A stretch of 10,959 nt of DNA from NCBI GenBank assembly GCA_016206565.1, contig JACQRG010000077.1, positions 1 through 10,959 on the forward strand. The letters run 5' to 3'. Made by a program: the position numbers and the translations under genes. Each line of letters begins with the position of its first letter. The first letter of the stretch is position 1. Origin of the DNA: Candidatus Omnitrophota bacterium (GTDB lineage Bacteria; Omnitrophota; Gorgyraeia; Aquiviventales; Aquiviventaceae). Positions 5,615 to 10,959 of the stretch are shown here, piece by piece. The notes under the pieces are model-generated. The model made no database searches and was not told the origin of the DNA. It worked only from the letters and a program-made list of their open reading frames with translations.

Positions 5615-7615
5615 TCAGGACTTGGCCAGCTTGGCGTCCTTGAGCACCTCCTGGATCTTGGCCAGGAGGTCCTCCAGCTGGAACGGCTTGGTGATGTAAT
5701 TATAATGCGTCGTGTCCATGCCCAGCTGCCGATCTTTGCGCTCCCCCTTGGCGGTCACGATGATGACCGGCACGCCCCGGGTCTTCTGGTCCTCCTTGAG
5801 CAGGTGATACACCTCGTAGCCGTCCATCACCGGCATCATGACGTCCAGCAGGATGACGTCCACCGTCTGGTGCTTGAGCTGCTCCAGCGCCTCCGGGCCG
5901 CTGGCGGCGGCCAGCACTTCGTAGTCGCGCAGCTCCAGCGCCTCCTTGAGGAAGCGGCGGATCTTGGGCTCGTCATCCACCACCAGGATCTTTGTGCGGG
6001 CCACATGCGCCTGGGAGAGCCGGTTCTCGCACAGGGCGAAGAGCTCCCGCTCGTTCATCGCCTCGTCCGGATACGTGGCGGCGGTCACCACGATGGGGAT
6101 GCTGAAGGCCGTCCCGGCGATCTGGAAGACGTGCTTCTCGATGGCCTGCTTGACGCGCCCGGCGATGATCTGCGCTCCGGCCTTGTCCACCTCGGCGAGG
6201 ATGACGACCATCTCGCCGCGCTGCCAGCGGATGACGATGTCGCCGGCGGAGCGGCGCACCGTCTCCTTGAGCAGCGCCTCGACCTCCCGCAGGAACTTCG
6301 CGGACTCCTCCAGGCCGTACAGCGCCTTGAGCTCATGGAAGTTCACGATGGAGAAGACCACGAGGGAGAACCGGCCCTGCTTGCGCTTGGCCTCCTCGAT
6401 GCCCGACTTCACGTACTCGAGGAACACCTCCTCGAGATGGTACTTGGGCAGGATGAACGAGAAGATGCTGCCCTTGCCCTCCTCGCTCGCGGCCCAGATG
6501 CGCCCGCCATGCAGCTCGACCAGCCGCTTGCTGATCACCAGCCCCAGGCCGGTGCCGCGCGAGCCGGCGAAGCCCGGCACCCGCTTGAACTGCTGGAACT
6601 TCTCGAAGAGCTTGGGCAGATCCTCGGGCGCGATGCCGATGCCGGTGTCCTCGACGGTCACCAGGATATCGTTCTCCTGCTCCTGCACCCGGATGACGAC
6701 CCGCCCCGGCCCCGTCGTGAACTTGATGGCGTTGCTCGTGAGGTTGAGCAGCACCTGCGTGATCTTGTCGGCATCGGCGAAGACGCCGGGCGAGGCGTGC
6801 GGCACCTCGGCCGTCAGCTCGATCTGCTTGACCTGGGCCAGCGGCCGCAGCGATTGGAGCACGTGCGCGATGAGCGGCCCGGTCTCGACGAAGCCCTTGT
6901 TCAGGATGACCCGTCCGGACTCGATTTTGGCCATGTCCAGCAGGTCGTCAATGATGCGCGCCAGCCGGTCCACGTTCGTCTTGATGATGCCCAGGTACTC
7001 CGTTTGCTGCGGCGTCACCGGCCCGGCGATGGCGTCCGTGATGATGCCGGTGAATTCCCGGATGGTCGCCAGCGGCGTGCGCAGCTCGTGGCTGACCATG
7101 GAGACGAGGTCGGATTTCAGCTGGTCCACGCGCTTGAGCTCTTCGTTGGCGCGGCGCAGCTCGGCGTTGCGCTCCTCCAGCAGGCGCGCGTGCTCCCAGA
7201 GCTCGGTCTGGAGCTGCTCGCGCTCGACCCGCAGGCGATAGCGCTCGAGCGCCTCGCGCACCCGCAGCGGCAGCGCCGCCAGGTGGCCCATGTACGGGGA
7301 CTTCACGATGTAGTCGGAGGCGCCCACCTTCATGGCCTCGACGGCCGCCACCTCGTCGCCGTGGCCCGTCACGATGAGGCACACCGCTCCGGGCTTGACC
7401 GTGTTGATGCGGCGCAGCACCTCCACGCCCTGGATGTCCGGCAGCTTGATGTCAATGAGGTAGGCCTGGTAGTCCTTGGTGAAGAGGCGCTCCAGCCCCT
7501 CCCGCCCGGTGCGGCAGACATCTACGACGAAGCCCTCGCTCGCCAGCGCCTCCTTGGTCAGGAGGGCCTGGCCCTCGTCGTCCTCGAAGAGCAAGACCGC
7601 AATCGGATCCGCCAT
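5615..7615 (-). CDS. Hybrid sensor kinase REC-HisKA-HATPase-(degenerate GGDEF)-REC
   Basis: 666 aa, cytoplasmic, no membrane segments. Domains in order: REC 5-120 (Asp55, Thr83, Lys105 in YIVKSP); coiled coil about 122-165; HisKA with phospho-acceptor His176 in VSHELRTP; HATPase about 275-392 with N-box Asn291/Asn295, G1 DTGIG (323-327) and G2 GTGLGL (354-359); a GGDEF-like fold about 395-535; and REC 541-660 (Asp591, Thr621, Lys643). In the GGDEF-like part the signature position reads QRGEM (465-469), so diguanylate cyclase activity is unlikely and a binding or scaffold role is more plausible. The kinase and both receivers keep all key residues, so the protein can in principle receive phosphate, autophosphorylate and pass it on. 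It starts 10 bases after the receiver gene, with GAGG five bases before the ATG. Confidence 0.92.
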   Translation of the reverse strand: MADPIAVLLFEDDEGQALLTKEALASEGFVVDVCRTGREGLERLFTKDYQAYLIDIKLPDIQGVEVLRRINTVKPGAVCLIVTGHGDEVAAVEAMKVGASDYIVKSPYMGHLAALPLRVREALERYRLRVEREQLQTELWEHARLLEERNAELRRANEELKRVDQLKSDLVSMVSHELRTPLATIREFTGIITDAIAGPVTPQQTEYLGIIKTNVDRLARIIDDLLDMAKIESGRVILNKGFVETGPLIAHVLQSLRPLAQVKQIELTAEVPHASPGVFADADKITQVLLNLTSNAIKFTTGPGRVVIRVQEQENDILVTVEDTGIGIAPEDLPKLFEKFQQFKRVPGFAGSRGTGLGLVISKRLVELHGGRIWAASEEGKGSIFSFILPKYHLEEVFLEYVKSGIEEAKRKQGRFSLVVFSIVNFHELKALYGLEESAKFLREVEALLKETVRRSAGDIVIRWQRGEMVVILAEVDKAGAQIIAGRVKQAIEKHVFQIAGTAFSIPIVVTAATYPDEAMNERELFALCENRLSQAHVARTKILVVDDEPKIRRFLKEALELRDYEVLAAASGPEALEQLKHQTVDVILLDVMMPVMDGYEVYHLLKEDQKTRGVPVIIVTAKGERKDRQLGMDTTHYNYITKPFQLEDLLAKIQEVLKDAKLAKS

Positions 7616-7625
7616 GGAGGCCTCG

Positions 7626-8084
7626 TCAGTCCGGCAGCCGCACGATGTCGAGGAACAGCCCCAGCGCCTTGATCCGCTCCTGGAACTGCTCGTACTGGAT
7701 CGGCTTCACCACGTAGTTGTTCGCGCCCAGCGCGTAGCAGCGGTTGACCTCCCCCTGGTCGTCGGTGGAGGTCAGCATGAGGACGGGAATGCTGCGCAGC
7801 GCGGCGTCGGCCTTGAGCTTCTCCAGCACCGCATAGCCGTCGCACTTGGGCATCTTGATGTCGAGCAGCACCAGCCCCGGCCGCGGCGATTTGGCCGGGT
7901 CCTGGTACGCGCCGCGGCGGAAGAGATAGTCCAGCGCCTGCTGGCCGTCCCGCATCTCGATGATGTCGTTGACGATGCCGGCGGCCCGCAGGTTCTCCCG
8001 GATGAGCAGCAGATGCCCCTCGTCATCATCCACGAGCATGATGATCACGGACTGCTTGCCGGTCTCGGTCGCGGTGTTGGCCAT
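7626..8084 (-). CDS. Rcp1-like response regulator receiver
   Basis: 152 aa, a single REC domain of the Rcp1/phytochrome-partner type, recognisable by the longer beta3 region and the ending LGLFLDIVRLPD. Seen: acidic residues Asp19-Asp20-Asp21, Asp75 in VLLDIKMPKCDG, Thr105 in LMLTSTDD, Lys127 in NNYVVKP. No output domain. Two starts are possible. The ATG at 8090 forms an ATGA overlap with the kinase stop but touches AGGAGG directly; the ATG at 8084, two codons later, has AGGAGG (8091-8096) with an ideal 6-base spacer, so I choose 8084. It is translationally linked to the membrane kinase upstream, its most likely phosphodonor, and is followed 10 bases later by the hybrid kinase. Confidence 0.93.
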   Translation of the reverse strand: MANTATETGKQSVIIMLVDDDEGHLLLIRENLRAAGIVNDIIEMRDGQQALDYLFRRGAYQDPAKSPRPGLVLLDIKMPKCDGYAVLEKLKADAALRSIPVLMLTSTDDQGEVNRCYALGANNYVVKPIQYEQFQERIKALGLFLDIVRLPD

Positions 8085-8096
8085 GCTCATCCTCCT
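8085..8096 (-). promoter_or_regulatory. Ribosome binding site that decides the Rcp1-like start
   Basis: AGGAGG at 8091-8096 on the minus strand lies inside the last codons of the kinase gene. It abuts the ATG at 8090 but is six bases from the ATG at 8084. The kinase stop TGA (8087-8089) falls in that spacer, so ribosomes finishing the kinase terminate at the initiation site. Confidence 0.6.
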
Positions 8097-10165
8097 GCTG
8101 GGACCTGCGCCCTCGGCAAGGTGAACCGGAAGGTGCTGCCTTGCCCCCGCTGCGATTCCACCCAGATGCGCCCGCCGTGCGAGCGCAGGATCTTCTTCAC
8201 GTACGCCAGGCCGATGCCCTCGCCGGGGGCGTCCACGGTTTCCAGGCGGGTGAACATGTGGAACACGCGCTCCTGATCTTTCGGCGCGATGCCCACCCCG
8301 GTGTCCCGCACGAAACACTCCACGGCATCTTCCCGCTCGCCGCCCCCGATTTCGATGAACCGGTGGCCGGTGGCCCCCATGTACCGGATGGCGTTGGACA
8401 CCAGGTTGGAGAACACCTGGTTCACCTCATTGCGCCGGCACGGCACGCCGGTGGGCAGGGGCTGGCGCACCACGGTGATGGCCTGGTCCTTGAGCTGGTG
8501 GTCGAGGGTCGCCAGGACATCGTCCAGGATGGCGTTGAGGTCATTCGGCTGGATCGGATCGGCCTTGCGCCCCACCCGCGAGATGGCCAGCAGCGAGGCG
8601 AGCAGCGTGTCCATCTTCTCCACGCCCTTCGAGATGAAGCCCAGCGATTCCGTGAACCGGTCCCGCACCGCGCTCTTGAGCGCGGCCACCTCGGCCTGCA
8701 GGCCGTTCTCGGGATGCGCCGCCGCCAGCCGGTCGAGGGCCTGGAGCGTCTGCTGCATCAGCGGCTCGAGCCGCTTGGAGAAGCCCTGGATATTGATGAG
8801 CGGCGCGCGCAGATCGTGGGAGACGACGTGCAGCACGTCCTCCATCTCCTGGTTGAGCTGCGAGAGCTCCTGGGTCGAGCGCTCCAGGCGGCGCGTGTAG
8901 TCCTCCAGGTTCGCCTTGGACGCCTGCAGCTCTTCGACCATCCGGTTGAACGACCGCGCCACCTCGCCGAGCTCGTCATCGGTGCTCACGGGCACGCGCT
9001 GGCTTAAGTCGCCCTGGGCGATCCGCTCGGCGCTGCGCGTCAGCTCGTCCAGCGGGGTGGTGATGCTCTTGGCGAAGTACCGGCCGAAGAGCACCAGCAC
9101 ACAGAGGACTTCCAGGATGGCGATCCAGGAAAACTGCACGTAGTGGCGCAGGGGCACCGCGAAATCCGACGGGAAGACGACGCTCAAGTACGTCAGGCCC
9201 TCCTGCGGCGAGCGGATGAAGGCGACGATGCGGTGCTGACCGGTGCGCTCCACCCACGCGCTCTCCTGGCTGGAGAAGTGGAGCGCCGCGCCATGGAAGT
9301 GCTCCTGCTCCAACCAGGTGTAGCCGCTTGGATGCGGGCCGATGATGCGGCCGACCTCGTCAGTGACAAAGGCGTACCCATGCTTGCCGATCACGCTTTC
9401 CTGCAGGGCTCGCTGGCGCTCGGCCGGGTCCTGGGCAGAGCTGACCAGGTAGACCGCGTAGCGCAACCATCCCATCGCGCGCTCCTTCAGCTGCGCTTCG
9501 GTGATCGTCTGTCCGAGCGTGTAGGCGGAGGGTTGCAGCAGGCAGAGGGTGGCGACCACCAGCACGCTGGCCACCGCCAAGAACTTCACCCCCAGCGGCA
9601 CCAGGCGATCGGCCCGCGGCCGGGGCAGCTGCCGGCTGCACCAGCTGACCACCGGGTGCAGGGCCCGCGCGGTGCCGAAATAGCAGAACGCCCCCATCAG
9701 GCCACCGACCAGCGGGATGGCCGGGATGGTCTTAAAGACCTCGATCCACGGCTGGGCCGTTCGCCAGTGGACCACGCCGGTTCCGAGCACGTACCCGGCT
9801 GCGGCGGCGGCCAGCGAGGCGAGCGCGACCTGCAGCGGCAGCCGCAGCGCCCGTTCGTACACGGCCTGGCACTCCGCCGCCGTCACCGGCCCGCCACTGG
9901 ACCAGCGGGCGAGCGCCCGCCGGATGGGACGGTACCACAGCCAGGGCAGCAGCAGGAGGCACAATCCGCCGAGCACCGGCACCAGCGTGAAGTACATGAG
10001 GTAGGTCCAGAACCACTGGTGCTCGTTGAGCAGCCAGACCAGCCAGCCGTAGGTGAAGGCGGGCAGGTAGCCGAAGATCACCAGCCCGACCAGCCAGACC
10101 CTGAGCACCCGCGCGGAGGTGCGGCGCGGCGTGGGCAGCTCCGATTGTGCCGTATGTTCTTTCAT
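8087..10165 (-). CDS. Membrane sensor histidine kinase, six TM helices, Cache-like sensor, HAMP
   Basis: 692 aa inner-membrane kinase. Predicted helices lie near 22-46, 52-78, 108-132, 147-164, 190-212 and 342-362. Between the fifth and sixth is a roughly 125-residue extracytoplasmic segment (215-340) with GYAFVTDEVGRIIGPHPS, which looks Cache/PAS-like and suggests a small-ligand sensor. HAMP follows (about 362-415), then a coiled coil, HisKA with His450 in VVSHDLRAP, and HATPase with N-box Asn587/Asn591, G1 DTGVG (621-625) and G2 GEGIGL (648-653). The DHp domain is longer than usual: about 80 residues separate His450 from the SRVGR end, with an insert near 470-500. The ligand is unknown. No Shine-Dalgarno is seen before the ATG at 10165; a promoter candidate lies at 10201-10230. 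The stop overlaps the receiver gene. Confidence 0.93.
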   Translation of the reverse strand: MKEHTAQSELPTPRRTSARVLRVWLVGLVIFGYLPAFTYGWLVWLLNEHQWFWTYLMYFTLVPVLGGLCLLLLPWLWYRPIRRALARWSSGGPVTAAECQAVYERALRLPLQVALASLAAAAAGYVLGTGVVHWRTAQPWIEVFKTIPAIPLVGGLMGAFCYFGTARALHPVVSWCSRQLPRPRADRLVPLGVKFLAVASVLVVATLCLLQPSAYTLGQTITEAQLKERAMGWLRYAVYLVSSAQDPAERQRALQESVIGKHGYAFVTDEVGRIIGPHPSGYTWLEQEHFHGAALHFSSQESAWVERTGQHRIVAFIRSPQEGLTYLSVVFPSDFAVPLRHYVQFSWIAILEVLCVLVLFGRYFAKSITTPLDELTRSAERIAQGDLSQRVPVSTDDELGEVARSFNRMVEELQASKANLEDYTRRLERSTQELSQLNQEMEDVLHVVSHDLRAPLINIQGFSKRLEPLMQQTLQALDRLAAAHPENGLQAEVAALKSAVRDRFTESLGFISKGVEKMDTLLASLLAISRVGRKADPIQPNDLNAILDDVLATLDHQLKDQAITVVRQPLPTGVPCRRNEVNQVFSNLVSNAIRYMGATGHRFIEIGGGEREDAVECFVRDTGVGIAPKDQERVFHMFTRLETVDAPGEGIGLAYVKKILRSHGGRIWVESQRGQGSTFRFTLPRAQVPAGG

Positions 10166-10200
10166 GGGATTTTAAGCAACGTTAAGGGGCACTTACTGCA

Positions 10201-10230
10201 AGTATACCTGAGGCAGCGGATTGCGAACAA
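10201..10230 (-). promoter_or_regulatory. Sigma70-type promoter candidate for the signalling operon
   Basis: Minus strand: -35 TTGTTC (10225-10230), 18-base spacer, -10 TATACT (10201-10206). The -10 matches consensus at five of six positions, the -35 at three. The expected start is near 10194, leaving about 29 bases of leader without a clear ribosome site. The local AT content is raised relative to the surrounding GC-rich DNA. Confidence 0.45.
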
Positions 10231-10439
10231 GCTTGGGCGGATCCTATGTGGGGCGGGTCCTGTCGCGGCCCACCCCAGCTGTCCTCGCCGCGCCGCACTA
10301 TCGGCGTCGTCGGCTCCGGGCAGCTGGGGGCCCCGGGCCGCACCACCCGCCCTACGTCAGAGCGTAAGCGTAGAGGCCGTGGGCCACCACGGCGAGCGAA
10401 TGGCGAGCTCAGCGAGCCGGCAGCGAATCGTTCTAAACC

Positions 10440-10499
10440 AGCGGCCACCTGTCCGATCGCGCCCCTAACGGGCGCGGAGTTGGTGGCCGCTTCGCGGCC
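10440..10499. repeat. Nested GC-rich hairpin with an alternative overlapping stem
   Basis: Outer perfect 10-bp stem 10440-10449 with 10482-10491; inside it a perfect 7-bp stem 10458-10464 with 10470-10476 and loop CTAAC. The right outer arm also contains GGCCGC (10485-10490), which can instead pair with GCGGCC (10494-10499) across a 3-base loop, so the two folds exclude each other. No T-tract follows on either strand, so it is not a standard terminator. Confidence 0.6.
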
Positions 10500-10526
10500 C
10501 GGCGAGCGCCCGGAGCGAGCCTCTGA

Positions 10527-10544
10527 GCGAGCCGGGTGGCTCGC
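10527..10544 (-). terminator. Perfect 7-bp hairpin after the 75-aa gene
   Basis: GCGAGCC and GGCTCGC flank a 4-base loop, ending 9 bases downstream of the stop codon of the small gene on the minus strand. Position fits a transcript end, but there is no U-run, so intrinsic termination is doubtful; mRNA 3'-end stabilisation is an alternative. Confidence 0.3.
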
Positions 10545-10553
10545 GGCCGGGGG

Positions 10554-10781
10554 TTACAGGAGGGCGGCCCAGCGCAGGAAGCGGGCCAGCGCCGGGCGGT
10601 TGGAACGCAGGAAGTGCCAGAAGCGGCCGGGCGTGATCTCTTCAGCGTGCAGGAGCCGTCCGCCGGCGGCCTGACAGCCGTAGGTTTCCATGCGCCAGCG
10701 CAGCAGCGGCGAGCGCCAAGGAGCGAGCAGGTGCGGCCAGGCCAGCCGAAGAGCCACCATCAGCATGCGGAAGTACATCAT
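10554..10781 (-). CDS. Small basic protein of unknown function (75 aa)
   Basis: 75 aa, no known domain. The composition is protein-like and differs from neighbouring shadow frames: an aromatic/aliphatic N-terminus (MYFRMLMVALRLAWPHLLAP), then the basic stretch WRSPLLRWRMETYG (42% of its residues are Arg, Trp or Leu-type), then ITPGRFWHFLRSNR and a C-terminal LARFLRWAALL. The pattern suggests an amphipathic or membrane-surface helix protein. I have the impression of similar short proteins in other environmental bacteria but cannot name a family. Two ATGs (10781, 10778) have no Shine-Dalgarno. It follows the heptamer hairpin after the thiol peroxidase gene and is followed by a GC hairpin. It could still be a chance frame in GC-rich DNA. 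Confidence 0.55.
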   Translation of the reverse strand: MMYFRMLMVALRLAWPHLLAPWRSPLLRWRMETYGCQAAGGRLLHAEEITPGRFWHFLRSNRPALARFLRWAALL

Positions 10782-10794
10782 CGGAACGTCAGAA

Positions 10795-10867
10795 GCTGGA
10801 TGCTGGAAGCTAGAAGCTGGAAAGAACAGCCATCGTCTTTTCCAGCTTCCAGCTTCTTGCTTCCAGC
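10795..10867. repeat. Opposed heptamer arrays forming an imperfect long hairpin
   Basis: Four 7-bp units of GCTGGAA type (10795-10822) are followed, after a 17-base centre, by four units of the complementary TTCCAGC type (10840-10867). Folding gives a 28-bp stem with about four mismatched positions; the centre extends pairing slightly (GGAAAGA with TCTTTTCC). It lies between the thiol peroxidase stop and the 75-aa gene. Without a U-tract it is not a textbook terminator, though it could block 3' exonucleases. Confidence 0.85.
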
Positions 10868-10875
10868 TTCCTCGG

Positions 10876-10959
10876 TTACGTGGCTTGGCGCGCAGCCGCC
10901 AGCGCCGCGTCGTAGTTCGGGTGGGACGTCACTTCGGGCACGTACTCCACGTACCGGAC
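10876..10959 (-). CDS. tpx: Probable thiol peroxidase Tpx, C-terminal 27 residues only
   Basis: Open at the right edge, ending in TAA at 10876-10878. The visible tail VRYVEYVPEVTSHPNYDAAL matches the conserved C-terminus of thiol peroxidases, where E. coli Tpx has an EIT..PDYEAAL pattern. The family reduces lipid and alkyl hydroperoxides using thioredoxin; its catalytic cysteines lie upstream, outside the window. The call rests on this short tail alone. It appears to end a transcription unit before the heptamer hairpin. Confidence 0.7.
   Translation of the reverse strand, partial: VRYVEYVPEVTSHPNYDAALAAARQAT

Larger units (their letters stand above)
10166..10553. other. 388-bp gene-free region rich in GC hairpins
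   Basis: I find no credible gene here on either strand; the open frames have low-complexity Arg/Pro/Gly-rich products. It holds the kinase promoter candidate at its left end, an inverted repeat CCCCAGCTG/CAGCTGGGG (10273-10281 with 10321-10329), repeated GCGAGC/GAGCGAGC words between 10391 and 10545, and the nested hairpin set at 10440-10544. It could hold a structured RNA, REP-like elements, or only the 3' end of the upstream transcript. Confidence 0.6.

Noticed and set aside
5564..7672. 702-codon open frame on the plus strand
   Set aside because: It is antisense to the hybrid kinase with a His/Asp/Leu-rich composition typical of reverse frames in GC-rich DNA; the minus-strand product has complete domains and catalytic residues.
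8085..8318. Longer start for the Rcp1-like receiver reaching 8318
   Set aside because: The extension overlaps the conserved ATPase end of the kinase gene in another frame and lacks receiver homology; the AGGAGG-served ATG at 8084 is better.
10291..10329. Plus-strand RRTIGVVGSGQLG, resembling the N-terminus of PurK-type ATP-grasp proteins
   Set aside because: Similarity stops after about a dozen residues in all frames and the bases are part of a GC inverted repeat; most likely chance, at best a tiny relic.
10440..10544. tRNA or intrinsic terminator
   Set aside because: The stems do not form a cloverleaf, no T-loop sequence is present, and no T-tract follows the hairpins on either strand.

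Overview
This is a high-GC (roughly two-thirds G+C by eye) bacterial chromosomal segment. Every confident gene lies on the minus strand, so transcription runs from high to low coordinates. Six-helix sensor kinases, stand-alone receiver proteins, a sirohaem-dependent reductase and a fused sirohaem decarboxylase fit a free-living bacterium with anaerobic or microaerobic capacity. I cannot place the phylum; lineages such as Nitrospirota, Methylomirabilota or Omnitrophota are guesses from gene content, not evidence.

Layout in transcription order. (1) 10959-10554: the last 27 codons of a probable thiol peroxidase, a hairpin made of heptamer repeats, and a 75-aa basic protein of unknown function. 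(2) 10553-10166: about 390 bases without a credible gene, rich in GC hairpins, with a promoter candidate at the 10201-10230 edge. (3) 10165-5147: a four-gene signalling cluster: a six-helix membrane histidine kinase with HAMP domain, an Rcp1-like receiver protein, a soluble REC-HisKA-HATPase-(GGDEF-like, degenerate)-REC protein, and a second stand-alone receiver. None carries a DNA-binding output domain. (4) 5117-3034: an aldo/keto reductase whose stop codon shares a base with the start of a fused AhbA-AhbB/NirDL-type sirohaem decarboxylase. (5) 2959-1: a sirohaem/4Fe-4S nitrite or sulfite reductase with its own promoter candidate, a DsrE-like protein, and a MoeB/ThiF-type E1-like adenylyltransferase that runs off the left edge.

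Inferred logic: block 5 looks like assimilatory sulfur (or nitrite) metabolism. The reductase makes sulfide or ammonia, the DsrE-like protein may carry sulfur, and the MoeB-like enzyme activates a ubiquitin-like sulfur carrier. Block 4 consumes sirohaem, the cofactor of the reductase, and may direct it to haem or haem d1. The signalling block looks like a multi-step phosphorelay; only proximity links it to the metabolic genes.

Most unusual items: an eight-unit octanucleotide array that fills almost all of the gap between the dsrE-like and moeB-like genes where a ribosome binding site would be expected; a second short-period array (heptamers in opposed orientation) at the other end of the window; a catalytically dead-looking GGDEF-like domain between kinase and receiver; and the coupling of an aldo/keto reductase with a sirohaem decarboxylase beside a sirohaem enzyme.
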